Shown here: positions 6,915 through 14,191 of the stretch, in pieces | Position numbering within the stretch: the stretch's first letter is position 1 | Layout of the letters: each line of letters starts with the position of its first letter | Source of the DNA: MGBC163016 sp964631345 | Lineage (GTDB): Bacteria; Actinomycetota; Coriobacteriia; Coriobacteriales; Eggerthellaceae | Direction: 5' to 3' | Assembly: GCA_964631345.1 (NCBI GenBank) | Contig: CAZVWE010000016.1 | Span: 1-14,231 of the forward strand | Length of the DNA: 14,231 nucleotides | Notes under the pieces: model-generated | Databases searched by the model: none | What the model was told of the DNA's origin: nothing | What the model saw: only the letters and a program-made list of their open reading frames with translations | Position numbers and translations under genes: made by a program

Positions 6915-7063
6915 GGTAAAGGGATCATGATGTAAAAATCTTTAGAATCACGCTAACATAATCAATGCCAAGATATACTTTGCAAGCTATTTAGGAAGCC
7001 ACGCCGAAAAGCTTGCATTCCATTGAATCCCCCAACTCACAACAACTCTCATAAGGGGGGAAC

Positions 7064-8293
7064 ATGACAAACTCGTCACAAACAGAGTTTCCTATGAGCA
7101 GAAGATGGCTTATTTTCTGTTCGGTATTCTTCCTCGGTATTTTAACTTCTTTTGGAATGTTTAAAGCACCGACCATGTTCACAACCGAATTTACGACAGA
7201 CCTTGGTTTCACCGAGTCGAATATCGGTTGGGTAATGTCGATGTCTACACTTATCGGCGTTGTTTTAGCTTTTCCTGCCGGTGGAATATTTGCAAAACTT
7301 GGTGCTAAGAAAAGTCTCGTCATCACAGCAGCTAGTTTGATTATCGGATCAGCTGGTGGAGCTTTAGCAACAGATGCAACTATTATGCTTGTCACCCGTT
7401 TCATCGAGGGCATCGGTATGGGTCTTATATCAGTAGTTGGACCAGCTGCTGTTGCATCGATCATTCCTGCACGCAAACAGGGTCTCGCAATGGGTATTTG
7501 GAGTGTTTGGTTCCCAGCAGGTGTTGTACTCGCAATGAACTTAACTCCTTTGGTATATGCAACAGCAGGTTCTTGGCGTGCAAATTGGTGGCTCGCTGCA
7601 ATACTTTCTGCTATTGCACTTATCTTCGTTTTGGTTGTTTATAAAACACCGCCACAAGAAGATTCTGCTCAAGACGCAGCAGAAAGTGGCGGAGTACCTG
7701 TTGCACTGAAGCCAGATTATTTCAGCATAGTTATGATCGCATTAGCATTTGGATGCTGGAATGTATTCAATGCTGGGGCTATTGGTGGATTCTACCCCTC
7801 ATATTTGGCAGATGTACAAGGATTGGACAATCAGCTTTCTGGAACTGTTTCAAGTATCACCAATATTTTGGTTCTAGCACTTGGTCCTATCTCTGGTTTT
7901 GTAGCCGATAAATTCAACATCCATAAGGGTTTCATTGTGTTTGGCATGTTTGGTGCAGCCGTTCTTCTTACATTTGCATTCGGCAACAGCATGCCGTTAG
8001 TTTGGGTGTTCGTTATCGTTATGAGCTTCTGCTCTGCTTGCTGCTCAACAGGCGTCTTCTCAAGTGTTCCTCTGTATGCAAAAGATCCGTCTAAGGTTGG
8101 ATTAGGAATGGCTATTGTGGCTTTCTTCCAAAATCTTGGCGGATGCATTGGATCTGCGGCATTTGGAAGCTTGGCAGTCGGACTAGGTTGGAATATGGCC
8201 TCTCTTGTTTTCTGTGTACCGATTGCTATTGCAGGTGGTATTTGTGCTGCATTGATTAAATCTTTGAAGCAGAAAAATCAAGAAGCAAAATAA
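7064..8293 (+). CDS. MFS transporter, probable substrate importer of the locus
   Basis: This 409-residue major facilitator superfamily protein has twelve predicted helices, six on each side of a hydrophilic loop at about 193-217. The motif-A-like loop AGGIFAKLGAKKSL lies between helices 2 and 3 (72-85), and ARKQGLAMGIWSVWFPAG (136-153) resembles the region around helix 5 of NarK/CynX-type anion transporters. The ATG at 7064 follows AAGGGGGG with a short gap; a second Met at residue 11 is possible but less well placed. It sits after the LuxR regulator on the same strand, 317 bp away, so it probably has its own promoter. By analogy with Gordonibacter dehydroxylase loci, where MFS genes neighbour the enzyme, it may import the aromatic substrate. 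The substrate is not readable from sequence. Confidence 0.87.
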   Translation: MTNSSQTEFPMSRRWLIFCSVFFLGILTSFGMFKAPTMFTTEFTTDLGFTESNIGWVMSMSTLIGVVLAFPAGGIFAKLGAKKSLVITAASLIIGSAGGALATDATIMLVTRFIEGIGMGLISVVGPAAVASIIPARKQGLAMGIWSVWFPAGVVLAMNLTPLVYATAGSWRANWWLAAILSAIALIFVLVVYKTPPQEDSAQDAAESGGVPVALKPDYFSIVMIALAFGCWNVFNAGAIGGFYPSYLADVQGLDNQLSGTVSSITNILVLALGPISGFVADKFNIHKGFIVFGMFGAAVLLTFAFGNSMPLVWVFVIVMSFCSACCSTGVFSSVPLYAKDPSKVGLGMAIVAFFQNLGGCIGSAAFGSLAVGLGWNMASLVFCVPIAIAGGICAALIKSLKQKNQEAK

Positions 8294-8317
8294 ATTGACT
8301 TAAAGCAAGTGGTGTCA

Positions 8318-8358
8318 AAACAAAACCCCAAGAGAACTATTCTCCTGGGGTTTTGTTT
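8318..8358. terminator. Strong terminator between convergent transcripts
   Basis: A 19-bp stem with one mismatch (8318-8336 with 8340-8358, loop CTA) contains AAACAAAACCCC and GGGGTTTTGTTT. The plus side ends in a T-rich run, which ends the MFS transcript 25 bases after its stop. The minus side ends in TTTTGTTT-like sequence too, so it can also stop the leftward fusion-gene operon. Confidence 0.85.
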
Positions 8359-8470
8359 CCTTAAGACTTTATTCGCGTGAGTCTTTGTTCTCGAACTTTT
8401 GTTCTCGTGATGCTTTGCTTTCTTGAAGCTTTAAGGCTTTCGCTTTAACCAACGCTGTTGATAAACTTGC

Positions 8471-11017
8471 CTATAGTCCAAGTTCCTCTATTGCATCCTC
8501 GCGCATTTTATACTTCAACACCTTTCCTGCTGCATTCATTGGGAAAGCATCCATGAACTTGAAGTATTGAGGCACTTTATGACGTGCCAAGGACTTTACG
8601 ATATATTCGTGGATTTCACCCTCATCAATCACTTCTCCCTCTTTGGGAATAATACATGCCATCGCCACTTCGCCATATTTTTCATCAGGAACACCAATTA
8701 CTTGAACATCTTGAACCTGCGGATGAGTGTAGATAAACTCCTCGATTTCTTTAGGATAGATATTCTCTCCGCCTCGGATAATCATATCTTTCAAACGACC
8801 GGTAATCACAAAGGTACCGTCTTCATTTCGATAGGCTAAATCTCCCGAATGGAGCCAATTTTCACTATCTACAGCGGAACTTGTTTCGTCAGGCATCTTG
8901 TAATAGCCCTTCATGGTGTTATAACCACGACTGCAAAACTCGCCTATAGTGCCATCGGGTACTTCTTCACCAGTGTCTGGATCAATGATCTTACATTCAA
9001 TATAAGGAAATGCATAACCGACGGTTTCAGTTCGCAATTCAAGTGAGTCTGTCCAGGTGGATTGCGTAGAACCAGGCGATGACTCTGTTTGACCATAAAC
9101 ACTCACAATGCCAGTCATATTCATTTCATCGGGCTCTGCTGCGCGCTTCATGAGTTCAGGTGGACACCCAGAACCAGCCATAATGCCCGTGCGCATATGT
9201 GAAAAATCGGTTTTGCGATAATCGGGATGATTAAACATCGCAATAAACATTGTAGGCACGCCGTTAAAACACGTGATGCGTTCTTGTGTGATACAAGAAA
9301 GCGAGGCTTTCGCGCTGAAATAAGGCATAGGACACATTGTGGTGCCATGGGTCATTGAAGCTGTCATAGACAAAACCATACCAAAGCAGTGAAACATGGG
9401 AACTTGGATCATCATGCGATCTGCAGTTGAAAGCCCCATGCGATCCCCTATGCTTTTTCCATCGTTAACAACATTGCGATGAGTCAGCATTACCCCTTTA
9501 GGAAAGCCTGTTGTTCCAGAGGTATATTGCATATTGCAAACATCGTCGGGATGGACTTCATTAGCCATACGTTTAATAACATCTAAAGGAACCAAGTTAG
9601 CGCGTTCAAAAGTCTCTTCAAATGTGAGCGCACCTGGCATACTAAAACCATCAGTAATGACATTGCGCAAAAACGGTAATTTCTTGCAATGCAGCGGGTC
9701 TCCAGGTTTATTGTCCTTGAGCTCTGGACATAGTTCATTGATGATTTCTGCATAATTTGAATCGAGCGCACCTTCAATCATCACGAGTGTATGAGTGTCG
9801 GATTGACGCAAAAGATATTCTGCCTCGTGTACTTTATAAGCTGTATTAACAGTTACAAGAATCGCACCTATTTTCGTTGTTGCCCAGAATGTGATAAACC
9901 AAGAAGGTACATTCGTCGCCCAAATAGCAACCTTGTTTCCCGGTTTCACCCCAAGAGACACAAGCGCACGTGCAAAATCATCCACATCCTTGCGAAACTC
10001 TTCATAGGTTCTTGTGTAATCAAGGGTGGTGTATTTGAACGCATACTGATCGGGAAACGCTTCCACCATGGCATCGAGCACCTGCGAAAACGTAAGATCG
10101 ATAAGCTCTGCCTGCTTCCAAAGATATTGACCCGATCCATCGTGGTTAGGATAGTATTGCCCTTTTTGGCTATGGGTATAGCGATAGCGCCGCATGAAGT
10201 TCGCAAAATAAGGAAGAATGATCTCTGGATCGGCCATATCCTCTAACCACTCAGGCTTCCATTCCAAGGAAATGAAGCCGTCGTAGTTGATCGATGACAG
10301 AGCTTGCATAACACGATCGATAGGAAGCGTTCCCTCCCCTACCAAGTTGTATTGTCCGGCATCATCGGAGTCGCGAAGATGAACATGCTTCACGTAAGCG
10401 CCCAGATTTTTTATCGTTGTTGCAGGATCCTCATCAAAATCACGATAAGGATGATGTACATCCCAGAGCGCACCAAGGTTGTCACTCGCATAAGCATCCA
10501 AGAGCTCCATGAGGCGCGCCGTGTCCGCGAATATGCCGCTTGTCTCTATAAGAATGCTTACATTGCGCTCGATCGCATAAGGCAAAAGCTCATCAAGTGC
10601 CTGTTTAATGATGTTGGAGACATCTTCATCATCATGCTGAGCTTTCACGCAAACGTAGGCCACACGCATGTCAGAAGCAATATCAATTAGGCGTTTTACA
10701 TCAGCAAGCACATTTATGATTTCACCAGTTGGGTCATTTTGAGAACTCGCATCCGTGATATCGCCCGCAAGACTATTTTCTACAACAGAAATGTCGAGCG
10801 AGGTATCAAACACCGGTATATACAGGTTTCGATTTCGCAAATCCCGTGCAGTTGCGCGTGCCGTTGCACCATCAAAGGGACATCCCTTTCCCACAAGCGC
10901 TGGGTCTTTGAGTAAATCGTAGACTTCAATGCCCTGATAATCCATTTCGCTAACAAGGTTAACGAGCTCATCCCAAGAAAGATTGCTCCACCCACGATTC
11001 GAAAAGGAAAGCTTCAT
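8471..11017 (-). CDS. TIM-barrel (sugar-phosphate isomerase-like) / AMP-dependent acyl-CoA synthetase fusion
   Basis: This 848-residue protein has two enzyme domains. Residues 1-280 form an AP-endonuclease-2/xylose-isomerase-like TIM barrel with an apparently complete metal site: Glu158 (LIET), Asp186 (LWDVHH), His211 or His213 (KHVHLRD) and Glu252 (SLEW). After a linker at about 281-305, residues 306-848 are an ANL-family ligase: P-loop YTSGTTGFPKG (498-508), YGQTE (641-645), SGD (724-726), hinge GRLKDMIIRGGENIYPKEIE (740-759) and catalytic Lys832 (NAAGKVLK). Both active sites look intact. Relatives of the barrel include inosose dehydratase, hydroxypyruvate isomerase and 3-dehydroshikimate dehydratase; relatives of the ligase make acyl- or aryl-CoA thioesters. 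The fusion suggests a product handed from barrel to ligase. The start overlaps the upstream stop as TAATG behind GAGGAGGAAAAC, so translation is coupled. The substrate is unknown. Confidence 0.88.
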   Translation of the reverse strand: MKLSFSNRGWSNLSWDELVNLVSEMDYQGIEVYDLLKDPALVGKGCPFDGATARATARDLRNRNLYIPVFDTSLDISVVENSLAGDITDASSQNDPTGEIINVLADVKRLIDIASDMRVAYVCVKAQHDDEDVSNIIKQALDELLPYAIERNVSILIETSGIFADTARLMELLDAYASDNLGALWDVHHPYRDFDEDPATTIKNLGAYVKHVHLRDSDDAGQYNLVGEGTLPIDRVMQALSSINYDGFISLEWKPEWLEDMADPEIILPYFANFMRRYRYTHSQKGQYYPNHDGSGQYLWKQAELIDLTFSQVLDAMVEAFPDQYAFKYTTLDYTRTYEEFRKDVDDFARALVSLGVKPGNKVAIWATNVPSWFITFWATTKIGAILVTVNTAYKVHEAEYLLRQSDTHTLVMIEGALDSNYAEIINELCPELKDNKPGDPLHCKKLPFLRNVITDGFSMPGALTFEETFERANLVPLDVIKRMANEVHPDDVCNMQYTSGTTGFPKGVMLTHRNVVNDGKSIGDRMGLSTADRMMIQVPMFHCFGMVLSMTASMTHGTTMCPMPYFSAKASLSCITQERITCFNGVPTMFIAMFNHPDYRKTDFSHMRTGIMAGSGCPPELMKRAAEPDEMNMTGIVSVYGQTESSPGSTQSTWTDSLELRTETVGYAFPYIECKIIDPDTGEEVPDGTIGEFCSRGYNTMKGYYKMPDETSSAVDSENWLHSGDLAYRNEDGTFVITGRLKDMIIRGGENIYPKEIEEFIYTHPQVQDVQVIGVPDEKYGEVAMACIIPKEGEVIDEGEIHEYIVKSLARHKVPQYFKFMDAFPMNAAGKVLKYKMREDAIEELGL

Positions 11018-12438
11018 TAGTTTTCCTCCTCATATACAACTTTATTGAGTGCATTTATATAGGCACGGATACTCGACCCAACAATATCGGTAGAAAGCCC
11101 TCGTCCTGAATAAATCTTGCCTTCGCTAATGAGTTTTACGATGCACTCACCCATAGCTTCTTGACCTTCGGTAACCGATTGCATCTGCCAGTCATCAAGT
11201 TCAAATGCTTTGCCAACAATTAAATCAATGGCTGCAAAAGCAGCATCGATAGGACCATCCCCCATGGCAACTTTTTCGACATAATTATCGCCAACAATCA
11301 TGCGAATACTGGCCGTTGCCTTAATAGCATTACCGCTATTAATGGTATAGCGATCCAATTTATAAGTTGAAGGAACTTGAAGAGCTGACGAGGCAACGAT
11401 GGCATCAAGCTCACGCGCGTTTAAACTCTCCTTTTTTGCAGCAATGCGCTGAAATTCTTCGTAAACAAGCTGAGCATCCTCTTGAGAAAGATCATAGCCT
11501 AATTTTGAAACAGCTTCAATTACAGATGCTTTATCATCGCTTGCTTTTAAAACCATATCGTTTTCAGCGTCATTTGAATTTAACGATGCGAAATGAGATG
11601 TTGTATTAGTTGTCGGATTGCAGATGCGCTCAATTTGACCCATAGTACGCTGCAAGGCTGTGGTATTGACTGAACAACTTACATCATAGGAATCTCCCTT
11701 AGACGTAAGCACCTTTACGAGCTTTGGCAACAACGTCTCTCCGAGAGGGTACGTCGTTACTTTAACCTCCGTTACTCCTTCCACAATTCCGGCAATACTA
11801 GTTGATACCGACATAAACAGTTCGTTACTGCAGCGTATTCCAAGTGCTATATCTTCCGTTAGTTTGGGGACAGCTTTGATTACACCAGCAATAAAGTTAC
11901 CAAATTCGTCAGGCAGCATAATGCCTGCATCATCACAAACGGTAATAGTTGTCGCACCGGCATCGATAGCAGCATTGATTATTTCTGCAAGATAGTCGCT
12001 ATCAGTACGAGTGGCATCTTCGGCAATAAATTCGACATCTGCTGCATATGCAGCACAAGCTTTAACAGTATTTGCCACAACATTTATCGCATCGGGTGCT
12101 TTCATTTTATGAACATATTCCATGCGAGCAGGACTTGTAGCAAACTCCACCTGCAAGCGAGGACTCGGTGTTTCTGTAAGAGCATTCCATGTCTCTTCTA
12201 TATCACTGCCATCAATCTTTACAGGAACAGCAAGCGTTGAGTTTTTAACAATTGAAGCAATTGATTTGATGCGCAAAGTATCAGCTTTCGCCTTTTCGAT
12301 TCCTTCAATTTCAATTACAGACACATTCAAGCTATCGAGCAATTTTGCTAGCTCAAGTTTTTCCTTGAAGGATAACGTGAGCTCTTTCATAGAAGTTGCT
12401 CTCTTCATCGTTTCGTCGCTGATAAGAATGTTTCTCAT
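11017..12438 (-). CDS. LeuA-like DRE-TIM protein with degenerate active site and intact regulatory domain
   Basis: This 473-residue protein aligns by eye with 2-isopropylmalate/homocitrate synthases: an HMGL-like barrel (about 1-240), a linker region and a LeuA allosteric domain (about 358-466, with GDGPIDAAF at 393-401 and GRGLSTDIV at 445-453). The catalytic marks are gone. The FDTTLRDGEQ motif is replaced by SDETMKRATS at 7-16, HxH by RCS at 202-204, and SGIHQDG has no counterpart near 282-290. AEDATRTD (139-146) survives. It is therefore probably not a working isopropylmalate synthase; a regulatory or scaffold role, or altered chemistry, is inferred. The ATG at 12438 has AAGGCG upstream and starts the fold. 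An open frame runs back to 12552, but its Lys/Arg-rich leader looks non-coding. It is first in an operon with the fusion gene. Confidence 0.8.
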   Translation of the reverse strand: MRNILISDETMKRATSMKELTLSFKEKLELAKLLDSLNVSVIEIEGIEKAKADTLRIKSIASIVKNSTLAVPVKIDGSDIEETWNALTETPSPRLQVEFATSPARMEYVHKMKAPDAINVVANTVKACAAYAADVEFIAEDATRTDSDYLAEIINAAIDAGATTITVCDDAGIMLPDEFGNFIAGVIKAVPKLTEDIALGIRCSNELFMSVSTSIAGIVEGVTEVKVTTYPLGETLLPKLVKVLTSKGDSYDVSCSVNTTALQRTMGQIERICNPTTNTTSHFASLNSNDAENDMVLKASDDKASVIEAVSKLGYDLSQEDAQLVYEEFQRIAAKKESLNARELDAIVASSALQVPSTYKLDRYTINSGNAIKATASIRMIVGDNYVEKVAMGDGPIDAAFAAIDLIVGKAFELDDWQMQSVTEGQEAMGECIVKLISEGKIYSGRGLSTDIVGSSIRAYINALNKVVYEEEN

Positions 12439-12536
12439 AATTTCGCCTTTTCTAGCTTTGGTTCCCTTGTGTCTTTTCAAGCTTTTCTTCTCTTGTATAT
12501 ATTCTCGGATATATCCTTTTGACTTTGAAATAGCAG

Positions 12537-12619
12537 CTTTCACTTTTAACATAGGTTTTGCATATAACCAAATGCTTTATTTATTGAAGTAATATATGCA
12601 TCGATATTAAAAGTGAAAG
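12537..12619. repeat. Nested, nearly concentric inverted repeats between LeuA-like gene and ferritin
   Basis: Outer arms CTTTCACTTTTAA (12537-12549) and TTAAAAGTGAAAG (12607-12619) match perfectly over 13 bp. Inner arms TGCATATA (12559-12566) and TATATGCA (12593-12600) match over 8 bp, and their centres differ by only 1.5 bases. The element lies between divergent genes, and the right outer arm runs into the ferritin ribosome-binding site. It probably contains both promoters. Confidence 0.75.
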
Positions 12620-12627
12620 GAGCAATT

Positions 12628-13143
12628 ATGGATCAAAAAGTATATGAACTTATTAATGACCAGATTAATAAAGAACTCTATTCCGCTTATCTTTATTTAA
12701 CCTTTGCGGATTACTATGCCGATGCTGGTCTTGATGGATATGCCAATTTCTATGAAATTCAGGCACAGGAAGAGCGTGACCATGCACTCATCTTCCGTAA
12801 ATATCTTTTAGAAAACGACTGCAAACCCGAAATGAAAGCAATCGATAAGCCAGACAAGGTTTTCAACAACTACATGGAGCCCCTTAAAGCGGGTTTGGAA
12901 CACGAGCAATATGTAACCTCACTCATCAATGGAATCTATGCTGCTGCCGATGAGGCACATGATTATCGTACGATGCAGTTCCTTAAATGGTTTATCGACG
13001 AGCAGATGGAAGAAGAAGATACTGCACGCGACATGATCACCAAGATGGAACTTTTCGGCGAGGATCGTCATTCGCTTTTTGAGTTGAATAAAGAATACCT
13101 CGCTCGTGCATACAATGTGCCGAGTCCTTTGGCTGGCGAATAG
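12628..13143 (+). CDS. ftnA: Ferritin (FtnA-type iron storage protein)
   Basis: This 171-residue non-haem ferritin forms a four-helix bundle that assembles into a 24-mer cage, oxidising Fe(II) and storing Fe(III) in the cytosol. The ferroxidase residues match E. coli FtnA shifted by one: Glu16, Glu49, His52 (QEERDH), Glu93, Gln126, and the site-C glutamates around Glu125/Glu128/Glu129 (DEQMEEE). No heme-ligating Met typical of bacterioferritin is evident. The ATG at 12628 follows AAAGGAG with a five-base gap; an in-frame GTG at 12613 lies within the ribosome-binding region and is not used. The gene is divergent from the LeuA-like gene and 42 bp upstream of the GMP synthase gene, with which it may be co-transcribed. 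In an anaerobe rich in Fe-S enzymes it probably buffers iron and oxygen stress. Confidence 0.93.
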   Translation: MDQKVYELINDQINKELYSAYLYLTFADYYADAGLDGYANFYEIQAQEERDHALIFRKYLLENDCKPEMKAIDKPDKVFNNYMEPLKAGLEHEQYVTSLINGIYAAADEAHDYRTMQFLKWFIDEQMEEEDTARDMITKMELFGEDRHSLFELNKEYLARAYNVPSPLAGE

Positions 13144-13185
13144 TCACCAAAGAATTGCTGTTGCTTACAATTTTTAGGAGGAATA

Positions 13186-14172
13186 ATGCCTGCAGATCCT
13201 AACGTTCGTCCCGATTCTATGGAACGCATCAACACGCCCGAACTTGCAGAGGCGTTCATCGAAGAGCAAGTTGCTGCTATACAGCAACAGGTCGGCGATC
13301 GAAAGGTTCTGCTCGCTCTTTCTGGAGGTGTTGATTCGTCAGTAGTTGCAGCGCTTCTGATCAAGGCTATCGGCAAGAACCTCGTATGCGTTCATGTGAA
13401 TCACGGGCTTATGCGCAAAGGCGAATCCGAGCAGGTCATCGATGTGTTCCAGAATCAGATGGATGCCAACTTGACATATGTGGATGCGACCGACCGTTTC
13501 TTGGATCTTTTGGCAGGCGTAGACGATCCAGAAACGAAGCGCAAGATTATCGGTGCTGAGTTCATTCGCGTATTCGAAGAGGAAGCGCGCAAGGTTGGCG
13601 ATGAGGTTGATTTTCTAGCTCAGGGAACCATCTACCCTGACATTTTGGAATCCAAAGATGGCGTGAAAGCTCATCATAACGTAGGTGGCTTGCCCGATGA
13701 TTTGCAATTTGAATTAGTTGAACCCGTGAAGCTGTTATACAAAGACGAGGTGCGCGTCGTCGGCCGCGAGTTGGGACTGCCCGAGAACATGGTGGAGCGT
13801 CAGCCATTTCCAGGTCCAGGTCTTGGCGTACGTTGCTTGGGTGCCATCACGCGCGATAGGCTGGAGGCTTTGCGTGAGGCAGATGCTATTGTTCGCGAGG
13901 AAATGGAAGCAGCAAATGTGGGCGCATGGCAGTACTTCGCTGTTGTACCTGATATGCGCGCAACCGGTGTTCGCGATGGCATTCGTGCCTATGAGTGGCC
14001 AGCGATTATACGCGCTATCAACACGGTAGATGTTATGACAGCTGAGGTGCCCGAACTTGATTGGGAGCTTTTAAAGCGGATGTGCGACCGTATCACCCAT
14101 GAAGTTCCCGGGATTTGCCGCGTGTGTTATGACTTGACACCTAAACCTGTTGGCACTGTGGAGTGGGAGTAG
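13186..14172 (+). CDS. guaA: GMP synthase, ATP-pyrophosphatase subunit only (no glutaminase domain)
   Basis: This 328-residue protein covers the ATP-PPase and dimerisation domains of GMP synthase, which aminates XMP to GMP using ATP. Visible motifs are the PP-loop SGGVDSS (46-52), HVNHGLMRKGE (70-80), KAHHNVGGLP (161-170), RQPFPGPGLGVR (205-216) and the C-terminal KPVGTVEWE (320-328). The usual bacterial enzyme has about 510-525 residues with an N-terminal class I glutamine amidotransferase domain. Here that domain is missing: the frame starts at an ATG with AGGAGG four bases upstream, and ferritin occupies the DNA before it. Either a separate GATase subunit exists elsewhere, as in archaeal two-subunit enzymes, or ammonia is used directly. 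Base usage looks GC-richer than the aromatic locus. Confidence 0.9.
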   Translation: MPADPNVRPDSMERINTPELAEAFIEEQVAAIQQQVGDRKVLLALSGGVDSSVVAALLIKAIGKNLVCVHVNHGLMRKGESEQVIDVFQNQMDANLTYVDATDRFLDLLAGVDDPETKRKIIGAEFIRVFEEEARKVGDEVDFLAQGTIYPDILESKDGVKAHHNVGGLPDDLQFELVEPVKLLYKDEVRVVGRELGLPENMVERQPFPGPGLGVRCLGAITRDRLEALREADAIVREEMEAANVGAWQYFAVVPDMRATGVRDGIRAYEWPAIIRAINTVDVMTAEVPELDWELLKRMCDRITHEVPGICRVCYDLTPKPVGTVEWE

Positions 14173-14191
14173 GTCGGCGCCATTAATTGAG

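Larger units (their letters stand above)
6747..7063. promoter_or_regulatory. Intergenic region between LuxR regulator and MFS gene
   Basis: This stretch of 317 bases has no convincing gene. Its first 100 bases hold a direct repeat with exact 60-bp spacing. The middle holds a 9-bp dyad with an 8-base loop (6889-6914). Further on, TATACT at 6974-6979 is a possible -10 box without a good -35 box, which would suit an activator-dependent promoter. The MFS ribosome-binding site AAGGGGGG lies just before 7064. I see no classical terminator after the regulator. Confidence 0.6.

Noticed and set aside
6743..6928. 61-codon minus-strand reading frame after the LuxR gene
   Set aside because: It consists largely of the 60-bp direct repeat, has no family match I recognise and no clear ribosome-binding site. 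I treat the repeat as DNA structure, not a gene.
8471..8473. TAG at the end of the fusion gene as a pyrrolysine codon
   Set aside because: The stop lies exactly where the ligase family ends, no pyrrolysine genes are in view, and a 33-codon open stretch is expected fairly often by chance.
12439..12552. Extended start of the LeuA-like protein at 12552
   Set aside because: The 38 extra residues are Lys/Arg-rich and unlike the family. The fold begins at the ATG at 12438, which has AAGGCG upstream, and the extension overlaps the probable promoter and palindrome.
12551..12571. DtxR/IdeR-type iron box upstream of ferritin (ATAGGTT...AACCAAA)
   Set aside because: The half sites resemble the consensus, but the spacer is eight bases instead of five, so binding is doubtful.
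12122..12592. 156-codon plus-strand frame with hydrophobic stretches opposite the LeuA-like gene
   Set aside because: It is antisense to a well-supported coding region, and its composition follows from the opposite strand.
12613..12627. GTG start for ferritin giving five extra residues
   Set aside because: The extra codons include the AAAGGAG ribosome-binding site for the ATG at 12628, and the ATG form matches FtnA numbering.
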